Below, piece after piece: positions 10,573-20,662 of a stretch of DNA of 64,000 nucleotides. Where the stretch lies: positions 1 through 64,000 of the forward strand of contig JAFEMH010007465.1 in the NCBI GenBank assembly GCA_022495995.1. Reading direction: 5' to 3'. Position numbers and translations under genes: made by a program. The stretch is from Adenophora triphylla var. japonica (taxonomy: Eukaryota; Streptophyta; Magnoliopsida; Asterales; Campanulaceae). The notes beneath the pieces are model-generated. The model was not told where the DNA came from and made no database searches. It worked only from the letters and a program-made list of their open reading frames with translations. Every line of letters begins with the position of its first letter. The stretch's first letter is position 1.

Positions 10573-13500
10573 GACAATTTTCCGGCGGAGTTTGGCCGGA
10601 ATAGAGGTGCCGGGGGTATAAATTTAGACTAGAACAATTGGGGGTAGCTTCATATGGTCAGCCGGAGTAGCCGGAGTGGTTTTAGTAGTTTTCCGTTGGG
10701 TTTGGGAAGAGAAAAACTCAGATCTTAGTTGCAGGAGTTGGCCGGAATTGGAAATCAATTTTTCCGTTTTCTTTTTTGGGCTGAGATTTGAGATGGGTGT
10801 GGTAGCCTAAGAGAATTAAAAGGGAAGAAGCAGCAGTTTTCTGGAGGCAGAGCCATGGCATCAGAGTTTAGAGAAGAGGAGGAGAGGCCAGATCTGGGAA
10901 GGGAGCCGTTGTCGGGGAAGAGGAATTAGTTCGCCGGAAAGTTAGAGAGAGAATGAACAGTGGTGAACAGTGTCGAAGACGCGTGTTAGCGGGAGAACAG
11001 TCTTGTCCGACGCGTGTCAATTAGTTAGACACGTTATCCATCACGTGTCGGTTCGTGGAGGCTCGCCGCCGTTATCTCGCCGGATAGGGGAAGTCGCCGG
11101 GAACCTTTGAAGGCAAAAGGAAAAGATTCAGGGTGTGGGCAAGGTTTGGATCCATTGAAGGATCAGCGAGAAACAGAGGAGTTCGCCGGATTTCTGAGGG
11201 ATTGAAGGTCGCCGGGAGCAATGGAAACAGCCAGTTGAGTAGTCTCCGGTGCTTGATGTCGCTGAGAAAAGTGTTGATATCGCCATGATTTTGTGCGACC
11301 TGAGGTCGCCGCCTGTGTTATTGCCGGAAGTTGTAGCGGCCATGGATGTGGTTGGCGGTAGCTCGTGAAATCGAAGGGGAAGAAGCGGGAAAGATGAAGA
11401 CAAAGATCTGGAAGGTTTGAGATGGGAGGTGAAAAGTAAAAATAAAAAAGAAGTATTGATTGGAAATTGAAAAGGAAATGAAATGAAAAGGGGGAGAGAA
11501 TTGGTCAAAATCGTGGGCTTTACTGGATGGCATAGAAGTGTTTAGCAGAGGGGACCCACCGAAAAGTGAGGTGGATTAAATAGCAGGTCAACATTATATC
11601 CCTTCGTTTCGTTATGTATTTGATGATCGTTATAGTTCCCGTTAAGTTCTCAACGGATTTAGTCAAAGATGCGGCAAATCCCCATCAGGTCACTTCTTTC
11701 CATCTCTTTTTCAAATATAGCGAATAACTGTTCGACGTTACGTGCTTAATAAAGTAATGATAAGTATATGCAAATGCGTTTTTAATGAAGATATGAATAT
11801 GAATTGAATATGTGCATCATGCTAAATTGGCGCTTTAACTTGATATACTACTTTAAGCAATATTAAATCTTGTGATCATTTGCTAAGAGTCGTTAGGTGG
11901 AAAATGTGTCGTGCGATTTGCTCTAGTTATTAGATGAAAAGAAAAGTGAAACACTATAAAAATAAATAGTGTGTAAATGGATATATGATTAGAAATTCTG
12001 GTGCGTAGTAAAGTCAAATATGCTCTTTATTTACTATGCCAACTCGATAGAATTAATCGGCTTAATGTATTACTTGCCTATTTCCTGCTCCTAATAAGAG
12101 ATAATGGGATATAGAAACTTGAATATGAATGGTCATAATCTAGCAGGAATAGGCTCCTTGAAATGATTAAAAGTATATTCTGAAATAATATTTTAGGCAA
12201 TTGGCGATTTCATATAAAAGGAATAGAAAGAAGTGCTTGGCGATATATGAAAAATTATGTTTAGTTCTATATTTAAGATAATTTGCCAATATCACCCTTA
12301 TGTTTTTAAAGATATATTCTTGGTTAAGAAGTAGCGAATTGCATGTCTTCTTGGAGTATTTGTTATCTTCTGGGCAGTGAGTTTGGTTCGGGAAGAGGGA
12401 AGCCGCCGGAGACAATGATTGTCGGTCAAATGAGTCAGGTCAACTCTTCCTTCTTCATTGTAGCCTTTACATTGATAAAATGAAAAGTAGAAAAAATGGT
12501 ATTGCTTTTTGTTGGGCTAAGAATTTGAGACAGGAAAGGTGGATTGAGAAAGTCAAAAGTTGATGGGAGGGACAAGCGTGGGACAGCCTTGATGTTGAAT
12601 CCATCCGGAATGTCGTTAACCTTCGTCAGGTCGTCTCTTCCCATCTTTTCTATTCATGTTAAATTGTTTTTACATGAATTCGTTATGTGAGAATATGAAT
12701 GCATGTTTAGAAATGTTGTTACATAGCAAAATTAAATGTGTTCTGTGCTACTATGTTAAATGGATTGACTTAATTTGCTTGCCTCCCTAAGTCATTAAAA
12801 AAAGATAATGAATGACTAAAGTTTTGTTGATCAGAAATATGTACGGCCGAAAGTGAAAATGGTTAATGGGTATCTGACAAAGTTAAAGAAAGTGTTCTCT
12901 GTTTATTATGCTTGCTTGATAGAATGAATTGATTTTACGATAAATCCCTTGGACAAAAACTGAAAATATGATAAAAAATGACTCGTACCCGAAATTTTAA
13001 TGAGATTGTTTTGGGGCTTTATTTAATTTTGGGAATAGGAATTATTTTTTTTAATAGAGTTATGTGGGGTAGTAACCATCGTTTAAAATAGGATTGTGAA
13101 AATAAATTCTCGTAGGAGGAAATTGGTTAAGTGAACATGTAAGTCAAAATGCGGATATAAGAAATGTTTAAATGTTGTGATTTTGACATAAATGAGAAAA
13201 ATTTAATATAACTAGAATATGCGAAGTCTATGCTTTACGAAATTGATTATGTGACACTATGCTACAATATGTTGTTGTGACAATAAGAGATATGTTTAGC
13301 CGCTAATATGGAACGTAGTTTATAGATATGATATAAGGTCAATAAAGTAATGCTCAAGTAAATGATTCACATAAGGATTTCTAATATATGCCCCTCGGAA
13401 TGTGTAATATGATGTGAAAACGCTTGTTGTTATTTGTTAAAGATGACTGTATATGTATTAGTATTACCTTGTGGTAGCATGTTTCATGCCAATTTTTAGA

Positions 13501-13985
13501 CAGTGACCTGACTTGGCTGTTTAATTGTGAAAGTCGTCAAATTAGCAAAATATGGAGCTTGACCGAATTAAATGTAAAAAAGGTATGGCACAAGAAAAAT
13601 GATATTTCATAAAGAAAAATATGTGAGTTTTATGCTATGTGTCTATGTGCAAAATTGCGTCAGAATTGTGAAAAGATATGCTATATCGAATGAAAATGAA
13701 AGTGTCGTGATATATGGGAGCGTTGACCTGCCACATGTTTGAGATTTTGGAATAATGAATAGTGAAAAATGGCAGTCACGATAATATGTTTGAAATGATG
13801 ATATGCTCAGTAAAATGCTAAAGATATTCGTAGTTCATTATTTCTCTCATTCATATAAGAGTTGCGTAATGTTTGCTTGCTATGTCAAATATAAAGGAAG
13901 TCTTCACTAGATTTGCATATGACTACCCTGTGTTTTGGCAGGTACCCTGTCAAGTATGACAAAGTCAGCCAAGTTATTTTGCCGG
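10573..13985 (+). other. Non-coding 5' interior of the non-autonomous element
   Basis: The first kilobase is GC-rich with frequent CGCCGG and GCCGG words. The minus-strand ORF at 11128-11508 is low in complexity and not recognisable as a protein. From about 11600 to 13920 the sequence is AT-rich. Similar blocks recur, for example near 11995-12110, 12714-12830 and 12880-12950 (AAA TT(A/C)AA TGTG TTCT followed by TACTATG and a GATTGACTTAA-like run), which suggests old diverged duplications several hundred bases long. No gag domain is detectable. It may serve as leader and packaging RNA. Confidence 0.6.
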
Positions 13986-13989
13986 GTGG

Positions 13990-14135
13990 TAAAGCTCGAA
14001 TTGCTGATATGAAGGGCTCGCATCCCGAACTGTGGGGCTTACATCCTGAACTGTAGGGCTGACATCCCTAACTGTAGCCAAAGAAGGGCTTACATCCCTA
14101 ACTGTAGCCAAAGAAGGGCTGACATCCCGAACTGT
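13990..14135 (+). repeat. Tandem array I, first block (GGGCTNACATCCC)
   Basis: Units of about 22 bases on the pattern GGGCTGACATCCCGAACTG repeat six or so times, some interrupted by an AGCCAAAGAA insert. The same unit returns at 14578-15120 and 15505-15550, so this family is split by arrays of a second family. Confidence 0.85.
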
Positions 14136-14139
14136 CACT

Positions 14140-14575
14140 GTTTTTGAAAAAGTTTTGAAAAGTTAAAATTTTGCAGGATTCCGCATGTTTCAAAAGTTTT
14201 GAAAAGCTAAAGTTTGGCGGGATGCCGCGGGTTTGAAAGGTTTTGAAAAGTTAAAGTTTGGCGGGATTCCGTAGGTTGAAAAAAAGTTTTGAAAAGGAAA
14301 GTTTGGCGGGATGCCGCAGTTTGAAAAAAGTTTTGAAAAGGAAAGGTTTGGCGGGATGCCAATGTTTTGAAAAGTTTTGAAAAAGATAAAGTTTGGCGAG
14401 ATGCCAATGTTTTGAAAAGTTTTGAAAAAGGTAAAGTTTGGCGGGATGCCGCAGTTTGAAAAAGTGTTGAAAAGTGAAAGTTTGGCTAGATGTCGCCATT
14501 TTGAAAAGATTTTGGCATTGAAAGTTTGGCGAGATGCCATAATTGGAAAAGTTTTCGAAAAAGTTTTGAAAAAGG
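14140..14575 (+). repeat. Tandem array II, first block (AAGTTTGGCGGGATGCCG)
   Basis: About eight units of 45-60 bases alternate a TTTTGAAAAGTTTTGAAAA run with AAGTTTGGCGGGATGCCG. A second block of the same family with GCGAGATGTCGCC instead of GCGGGATGCCG is at 15120-15500. Each unit carries a short inverted repeat (GGCG...CGCC in the second form). Confidence 0.85.
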
Positions 14576-14577
14576 AA

Positions 14578-15120
14578 AGTTGGGCTGACATCCCTACTGT
14601 TGGGCTGACATCCCAGGTTGTTGGGCTGACATCCCGAACAGTTGGGCTGACATCCCGGCTGTTGTGGCTTATCACTCTTGTTGGTGACATCCAGTGTTGG
14701 GGTGACATCCGGCCCCATTGGGGCGACATCTGGCTGTTGGGCGGACATCCCTCTTGTTGGGGCGACATCCCAGTTGTTGGTGACATCCCGGCTTGTTGGT
14801 GACATCCCGCAGCTGTTGGCGAACATCCCTCTTGTTGGGTGACATCCCGTACATTGTTGGGCGACATCCCGAAGCTTGGGCTGACATCCCGAACTGTTGG
14901 GCTGACATCCCGAACTGTTGGGCAGACATCCCAGTGGTGAGGCGGAACATCCCTACTATTAGGCGACATCCCGAGTGTTGGGGCGACATCGAGCTGGGGC
15001 GACATCCCGAACTGTTGGGCAGACATCCCTACTGTTGGGCTGACATCCCAGGCTGTTAGGCTGACATCCCGAACTGTAGGGCTTACATCTCGAACTGTAG
15101 GGCCTACATCCCAAAGCTGT
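14578..15120 (+). repeat. Tandem array I, main block
   Basis: More than twenty copies of a 20-24-base unit on GGGCTGACATCCCGAACTGTT, with GACATCCC as the invariant core, run without a break. Spacing varies by a few bases. The 278-residue minus-strand ORF over this stretch is a translation of the repeat (SPT and RDV units), not a gene. Confidence 0.9.
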
Positions 15121-15500
15121 CACAATTTTGAAAAGTTTTGAAAAATGTAAGTTTGGCGAGATGTCGCCATTTTGAAAAGTTTTGAAAAATTTAAGTTTGG
15201 CGAGATGTCGCCATTTTGAAAAGTTTTGAAAAATGAAAGTTTGGCGAGATGTCGCCATTTTGAAAAGTTTTGAAAAATGAAAGTTTCGCGAGATGTCGCC
15301 ATTTTGAAAAGTTTTGAAAAATGTAAGTTTGGAGAGATGTCGTTGTTTTGAAAAGATTTTGAAAAATGAAAGTTTGGCGAGATGTCGCCATTTTGAAAAG
15401 TTTTGAAAAATGTAAGTTTGGCGAAATGTCGCTGTTTTGAAAAGATTTTGAAAAATGAAATTTTGACAAGATGCCTCAGTTTGAAAAGTTTTCGAAAAGT
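15120..15500 (+). repeat. Tandem array II, second block (GCGAGATGTCGCC)
   Basis: Six or seven units of about 58 bases of the form TTTTGAAAAGTTTTGAAAA, then TGAAAGTTTGGCGAGATGTC, then GCCA. They are more alike than the units of the first block, which suggests later amplification. Confidence 0.9.
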
Positions 15501-15554
15501 TCTAAAACTGTGGGGCTCGCATCCCGAACTGTGGGGCTCGCATCCCGAACTGCT

Positions 15555-15680
15555 CATGAGACAAAGTTGATAAAGCGGCCCCAAAGTTGATAAAGCTGCG
15601 ACAAAGTTGATAAAGCGACCCCAAAGTTGATAAAGTTGCCCCAAAGTTGATAAAGCGGCGACAAAGTTGATGAAGTTATC
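15555..15680 (+). repeat. Tandem array III (CAAAGTTGATAAAGCGG)
   Basis: Seven copies of an 18-base unit on CAAAGTTGATAAAGCGGC, with the last bases varying (GCC, TGC, ACC). It sits between arrays II and IV without spacer. Confidence 0.9.
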
Positions 15681-15689
15681 AGAAAGTTC

Positions 15690-16185
15690 TGGTTTAAAAG
15701 CCAGGCGCAATGGGATCTGCGCTGGCAGACTCGGGAGTCCGGGCAGGGGCCTGGCTCAGAAAAGTCCTCGTTTAAAAGCCAGGCACAACGGGATCTGCGC
15801 TGGCAGACTCGGGAGTCTTGGCAAAAGGCCTGGCTCAGGAAAGTCCTGGTTTAAAAGCCAGGCGCAACGGGATCTGCGCTGGCAGACTCGGGAGTCCGGG
15901 CGGAGGCCTGGCTCAGAAAAGTCCTGGTTTAAAAGCCAGGCACAACGGGATCTGCGCTGGCAGACTCGGGAGTCTTGGCAAAAGGCCTGGCTTAGAAAAG
16001 TCCTGGTTTGAAAGCCAGGCGCAACGGGATCTGCGCTGGAAGACTCAGGAGTCCGGGCAGAGGCCTGGCTCAGAAAAGTCCTGGTTTAAAAGTCAGGCGC
16101 AACGGGATCTGCGCTGGCAGACTCGGGAGTCTTGGCAGAGGCCTGGCTCAGAAAAGACCTGGCTTAAAGGTGTCAGGCAAAAGTT
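15690..16185 (+). repeat. Tandem array IV, 78-base units with internal inverted repeats
   Basis: Six units plus a partial one, spaced 78 bases (15697, 15775, 15853 and so on). Each starts AAAGCCAGGC and ends GGCCTGGCTCAGAAAAG, so GCCAGGC and GCCTGGC within one unit can pair. A second inverted pair, GCGC...GCGC, frames AACGGGATCT. Odd and even units differ consistently (GGGAGTCCGGGC against GGGAGTCTTGGC), which points to a two-unit higher-order repeat. Confidence 0.9.
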
Positions 16186-16319
16186 GAGCAGTGATGGAAC
16201 AAGATAGTTTGGCTAAGTGGTCTAAGGTGCAAGATTTGTTGTAAGGATGATTGGGTTTTGTTCGGCATAGTCGAATGCGGCTTGTTAGTGATGTGGTTTG
16301 GCATCAAGCAAGGTTTGTA

Positions 16320-16850
16320 TCTGAGGCGGTTTTGATTAGCGCGGTTTTGGTTCGCGCGATTTTGATCAGCGCGGTTAGATTAGTAAGGTTTTGGTTCGCG
16401 CGGTTTAGATCAGCGCGGTTCTGATTAGCGTGGTTTTGGTTCGCGCGGTTTTGATCAGCGCGGTTCTGATCAGCGCGGTTTCGATTAGCGCGGTTTTGGT
16501 TCGCGCGGTTTTGATCAGCGCAGTTAGATTAGTAAGGTTTTGGTTCGCGCAGTTTTGATCAGCGCGGTTCTGATCAGCGCGGTTTTGATTAGCGCGGTTT
16601 TGGTTCGCGCGGTTTTGATCAGCGCGGTTAGATTAGTAAGGTTTTGGTTCGCGCGGTTTTGATCAGCGCGGTTCTGATCAGCGCGGTTTTGATTAGCGCG
16701 GTTTTGGTTAGCGCGGTTTTGAGTAGCGCGGTTTTGATTAATGCGATTATGATTGTCGCGTTTTAGTTAGCGCGTTTGTGATTGTTGCGTTTTTAGTTAG
16801 CACGCTTGTGATTGTCGAGTTTGATTGTGATTGTCGCGTATTAGTTAGCG
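16320..16850 (+). repeat. Tandem array V (GCGCGGTTTTGATCA)
   Basis: About thirty short units of 17-18 bases on GCGCGGTTTTGATCA, varying between GATCAGC, GATTAGC and GGTTCGC. A longer order is visible from the recurring AGATTAGTAAGG near 16376, 16525 and 16629. The last units from 16740 are diverged. Confidence 0.9.
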
Positions 16851-16854
16851 AGTT

Positions 16855-17560
16855 TTGGTTCAGGCCAAATGAGGTTTGGCCGCGAATTTAGTTTTAGGCC
16901 AAATGAGGTTTGGCCGCGAGTTTTGGTTCGGGCCAAATGAGGTTTGGCCGCAAGTTTTGGTTTTTGGCCAAGTGGGTTTGGCCGCAAGTTTTGGTTTTTG
17001 GCCAAGTGGGTTTGCCGCGAGTTTTTGGTTTTAGGCCAAGTGGGTTTGGCCGCAAGTTTGGGTTTAGGCCAAGTGGGTTTGGCCGTGAGTTTTGGTTTTA
17101 GGCCAAGTGGGTTTGGTCGCAAGTTTTGGTTTTAGGCCAATTTGGCCGCAAGTTTTGGTTTTAGGCCAAGTGGGTTTGGCCGCGAGTTTTTGGTTTTGGG
17201 CCAAGTGGGTTTTGCCGCGAGTTTTGGTTTGGGCCAAGTGAGTTTGGCCGCGAGTTTGGGTTTAGGCCAAGTGGGTTTGGCCAAGTGGGTTTGGCCGCAA
17301 GTTTTGGTTTTAGGCCAAGTGGGTTTGGCCGCGAGTTTTTGGTTTTGGGCCAAGTGGGTTTGGCCGCGAGTTTTGGTTTGGGCCAAGTGAGTTTGGCCGC
17401 GAGTTTGGGTTTATGCCAAGTGGGTTTGGCCGCGAGTTTTGGTTTTTGGCCAAGTGGGTTTGGCCGCGAGTTTTGGTTTTAGGCCAAGTGGGTTTGGCCG
17501 CGAGTTTTGGTTTGTGCCAAGTGGTTTTGGCCGCGAGGTTTAGCCCAAGTGAGGCTGTGG
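16855..17560 (+). repeat. Tandem array VI (GGCCAAGTGGGTTTGGCCG)
   Basis: About twenty units of 34-35 bases on GGCCAAGTGGGTTTGGCCGC then GAGTTTTGGTTTTA. GGCCAA and TTGGCC within each unit are complementary. All ORFs on both strands here are repeat translations. Confidence 0.9.
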
Positions 17561-18178
17561 CCTAGATGTATTTTGGTTTAGAGTTGGTTTGAGAAAGACC
17601 AGGCTTAAAGATGCCAGACACAGACGGACAAGGAATAGTAAGTCACCCTGAAGCTAAGTAAAGTTGAAGGACGAGAAGCATAGTTAGGGAGTGAGGCTGC
17701 CTAAAGACAAGCCTCACTCTTTTGAAGGGAGTAGTATGTATGTAGATAAGTTATGGGAAAGGAGTCTTCGATAAACTATCGAAGCAAAAAAGGATAACTA
17801 TTAAAGCAAAATGCAGTAGGCGACATATAAAGTGAGATCAATGTAGAATAATGAACGCGAAAAATGAAAATTAAAAGCAAGTTAAAGAAAGTAGGCAATG
17901 TCATTCAAGTTAAAGATAGGGATAGGTCGCAGATCGCGGCGACCAAAGTGCGAAAAGTGAAGTTAAAAAACAGAAATAATTGAAATAGGAAAGAGAAAAT
18001 GCAAAAAGTTGAAGTAAAATGAGAAGTCGGTAATGAAAGTGTTGGAAAGATCACGGAACAGACCTATGTTCTGCACCGTGAGAGTTGACTTGATGTGATA
18101 AGAAATATTTGTTATGTATAGTATTATTTTACTCCTCAACTCGATCATGAATAATCGAGCTAAGGAGTCGGGGGCTTC
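17561..18178 (+). other. 3' end of the element interior with polypurine tract
   Basis: After one partial AGACCAGGCTTAAAG segment related to array IV, the sequence is purine-rich without repeats or ORFs. The tract TAAGGAGTCGGGGGCTTC at 18161-18178 lies directly before the right LTR, in the place of the polypurine tract that primes plus-strand DNA synthesis. Confidence 0.65.
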
Positions 18179-18344
18179 TGATGCGCCATGGCAAAATATT
18201 ATTCCCGTTAAATGTCTGCCCGGCCCAAGTTTAATATGGTCTATGTGGGCCCCTATTTTATGAGGATGTCGCATGGTAGTTCTAGTACCCCGGCAAGGGG
18301 TGGGTTCTTGGTTGTCGCCAAATAGTGTGGTTCCCCCTATGTAT

Positions 18345-18645
18345 TTGATATATGCCGCATATTATGTGTTATTGTTATATGCCGCATATTATGTGTTATT
18401 GATATATGCCGCATATTACGTGTTATGTGTTATATGCCGCATATTACTGGTTATTTGATATATGCCGCATATTACGTGTTATGTGTTATATGCCGCATAT
18501 TATGTGTTATTGATATATGCCGCATATTACGTGTTATGTGTTATATGCCGCATATTATGTGTTATTTGATATATGCCGCATATTATGTGTTATTGATATA
18601 TGCCGCATATTACGTGTTATGTGTTATATGTCGCGTATTATATGT
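18345..18645 (+). repeat. Tandem array inside the right LTR
   Basis: Same unit as at 9469-9775. The unit order differs between the LTRs (an ATTACTGG unit occurs only here), so the arrays have been rearranged since, or during, the last reverse transcription. Confidence 0.85.
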
Positions 18646-19167
18646 TATACATTATATGAAGCATATTGAGTGCTTATGATTATGATGCTAGCCAAAGTCA
18701 GGCTTATCGCCATAGTTCTGATCCCGGTTCCCGCCAAGGGCTTGGCCCTCGCATATTGTATATGGTGTGTCGGATATTGATTCCCGCATATCAGTATGGA
18801 GGTGCCCGTATGACGGGTGCTGGTTGTCGATGTATCATGTCGCACAGCGTAGGTCGCATGTCTCATGATGTATGCTATTAATGTTATAATGGTTACCTAC
18901 CGCATGTTATATGTCGCAGATTCGGGTTCCGGTGATGGTTTTAGCCAAAGATTATGTTTATATGGTTATGGCTTGATTCCTGCATATGGCGTGGTTCTCG
19001 TATGTTATAGGTCGCATGGCGCATAATTTATATTGTATGATGCATGTTAAATATGATATGTTGTAGTCTTTTGTTAGACTTCCCTCCATTGCAGGCGTGA
19101 CACGTGGCAAGTGAGATTGATAAGGATAATGATGATGGTGATGACATCACCCTGGGCCAGGGCCATG

Positions 19168-19175
19168 TATATATA
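19168..19175 (+). promoter_or_regulatory. LTR TATA box (right copy)
   Basis: TATATATA as in the left LTR. From this position it could read into the flanking DNA at 19453 and beyond. The G-box ACACGTGGC is at 19100-19108. Confidence 0.6.
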
Positions 19176-19447
19176 CTCCCCCCATGTTCATTGTAGATGG
19201 TATGTGTGTGTTTTTGAGAGCTTCTCTCTCCTCCCTTTTTCTCTCTCTAAAAGTTGTATATATGTTATGTATAAGGTTAATAATTCTCACGCCGGAGGGT
19301 TTTTGGGGGGAAAATCCCCCCACCCTAACGGTGTTTTATCTTGTAGGTCCCACATTATTTAGGACCTCGTGGAGCGTGCTTTTCCGGTCTGACCACCGTT
19401 GCTACCCCGGTCAGTTTCCTGTGCAACCATTTTTCATGGCAGCATCA

Positions 19448-19452
19448 GTTAC
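19448..19452. repeat. Target site duplication, right copy (GTTAC)
   Basis: Identical to 9300-9304. Joining the flanks restores ...ATTTGTTACTCCCTTTG..., so bases 9151-9304 and 19453 onward were once continuous. Confidence 0.95.
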
Positions 19453-19741
19453 TCCCTTTGTTCCAAGATGAATTAAAAAAAAAAATTGCTATTTATTTAA
19501 GACGGAATTAGTATTTATTTATGAAAGATGAAATTTGGATTGTTGTCGTGCATTGGCCCCTAGTCAATCTTGGTTTTTCATGTACTACCTTTTACAAAAT
19601 GAATGTTCTTTTTATTTCAAAATAAATAATTTTTTTTCTTTCTTGAAATGAATGATTAATGGCAAATATATTTATAAATTTTACTATTAAAAATCAACTT
19701 CTTAAAATCTAACATATACATGAAAAGGTTATTATATTGTA
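19453..19741. other. AT-rich flank without genes
   Basis: No ORF or domain is visible. The start, TACTCCCTTTGTTCC when joined to the left flank, resembles the end of a Stowaway-like MITE, but I find no matching inverted end nearby, so it may be a relic. Confidence 0.35.
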
Positions 19742-19927
19742 ATGAAAGGAGTTATTATAATATATGAAAGCACTTAATATAATCTTGACTAGTTATAAGT
19801 CACTACCAAACCTTTTGCTATTTTTGTCTTGTCATTTCCTTTTATTTCTCCTTCCTTTTAAATATTATTATAATATCATATCATCATCCTCTCCTTTTTT
19901 TTTTTTTCCTTTTCTCGTTTTTATTTA
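19742..19927 (+). repeat. 186-bp direct repeat, copy 1
   Basis: ATGAAAGGAGTTATTATAAT to TCGTTTTTATTTA is repeated at 32047-32232 with the same length and only about six base differences. The right end of this copy is exactly the base before the Helitron 3' terminus at 19928. Confidence 0.9.
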
Positions 19928-19961
19928 CTAGTACTTTTTACCCTTGCCAATGGCACGGTAA
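19928..19961 (-). terminator. Helitron 3' terminus with hairpin
   Basis: On the minus strand the arms TTACC-TGCC and GGCA-GGTAA (19938-19961, one bulge, loop ATT) are followed by six bases and CTAG (19931-19928). The next base is T. Hairpin, 6-12-base spacer and CTRR end before T are the 3' signature of plant Helitrons and mark where rolling-circle transfer stops. Confidence 0.8.
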
Positions 19962-20151
19962 CAGTACGACATAAATAAAGTGTGATTGAAATTAGGATCC
20001 TAAAAATACAGTGAACTTAAAAACATTAAAAAAAATATAGTAAAAGAATATATTTAGAATTGAATACAAATGGGAAGCGTTCTATGCCTCAATTGTTTCA
20101 AAGAAAATCAATGTTAAATTATTAAGAAAATAAATTTAAAAAAAGGAAAAT

Positions 20152-20448
20152 TCAGTCTTTTGGTTCGAGCTTCACGACTGTAACGGGCATGAAAACTTCA
20201 TCTTCAAACGTATTTGCTTCAACCGCATATGCTTCAACCGCATTGGCAAACTCCTCCTGTGTATGAAAACAAAAAAGATATGAAACACATTTATATAACT
20301 AAGCTTAATATATTGAATTAAATCATATAAGAAAGCATATCACGGCGTTAACATAATCTGGATTTTCCCAAATATCATCGTACGCATTAGCTTCAACCGT
20401 ATCATCAACTACATCTTCAACACCTTCATCAACTGCATCTCTGGTCAC
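20152..20448 (-). CDS. Two terminal exons of an acidic Helitron-linked protein
   Basis: On the minus strand an exon at 20448-20344 (105 bases; VTRDAVDEGVEDVV...) has donor GTGATATG at 20343. An 87-base intron ends TTCATACACAG, and the last exon at 20256-20152 (105 bases) reads EEFANAVEAYAVEA... and ends VVKLEPKD with TGA. The acceptor before the first exon (ATAATAG) is also good. VEANAYDD and VEANTFED recur in the two exons. It lies between the helicase and the Helitron 3' end, where plant Helitrons often carry a replication protein A-like gene, but I see no OB fold, so this is only a tail. It could also be the spliced tail of the helicase. Confidence 0.5.
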
Positions 20449-20662
20449 CTATTATAAACATGGATTGTATAGAAAATTTTAAAATAAAAATTATTTAGGC
20501 ATTTTAACAGAGTCAGGCATGTATTACAATTTAGCATTGAACATGATATATACACAAATATTAACTGTTGCGTAGTAATAATTTATATTTGTAGGCTACA
20601 AAATGATAAAATATGTGACTATCAGAAATTAAATTTTAGGAATCATACTTAATATATAAGGC

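Larger units (their letters stand above)
9305..19447 (+). mobile_element. Complete 10.1-kb non-autonomous LTR retrotransposon (LARD-like)
   Basis: Two long terminal repeats (9305-10551 and 18179-19447) enclose a 7.6-kb interior with an exact tRNA-Glu primer site at its left end and a purine-rich tract at its right end. A GTTAC duplication flanks the whole. I find no gag, protease, RT, RNase H or integrase in any frame, so it must be moved by proteins of another element. The LTRs are nearly identical, which means a recent insertion. The 3' part of the interior (about 13990-17560) is made of tandem repeats of at least six unrelated kinds. LTR ends of the TGATG...CATCA form and the same tRNA primer as the neighbouring Tat element suggest a Tat-type helper. 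The family is not one I recognise. Confidence 0.93.
18179..19447 (+). repeat. 3' LTR of the non-autonomous element
   Basis: Matches 9305-10551 with TGATGC and GCATCA ends. Its internal array (about 18345-18645) again has eleven GCATATTA-type units but in a different order of variants from the left LTR. It carries a CT insertion of about 18 bases after the TATA box and a few base changes (for example GGTCTGACC against GATCCGACC). Confidence 0.95.

Noticed and set aside
11128..11508. 126-codon minus-strand ORF in the non-autonomous element
   Set aside because: Low-complexity S-, F- and P-rich text opposite a purine-rich leader; no gag-like feature.
14578..15120. Regular short repeats with variable pieces between, resembling a CRISPR array
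   Set aside because: Plant nuclear context, repeat cores of 8-12 bases, no constant-length unique spacers and no cas genes.
14190..15258. Long minus-strand ORFs (up to 278 codons) across the tandem arrays
   Set aside because: They translate the repeat units (SPT, RDV, NFSK runs) with no domain, and several frames are open at once; this is a property of the arrays.
15667..16207. ORFs of 114 and 129 codons over array IV
   Set aside because: Periodic translation of the 78-base unit, which is a multiple of three; no other sign of coding.
16841..17482. Glycine- and lysine-rich ORFs on both strands over array VI
   Set aside because: Repeat translations; both strands are open because the unit lacks stops.
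19448..19480. Stowaway-like MITE start (TACTCCCTTTGTTCC) at the right flank of the non-autonomous element
   Set aside because: No inverted partner end was found downstream, so I do not call an element.
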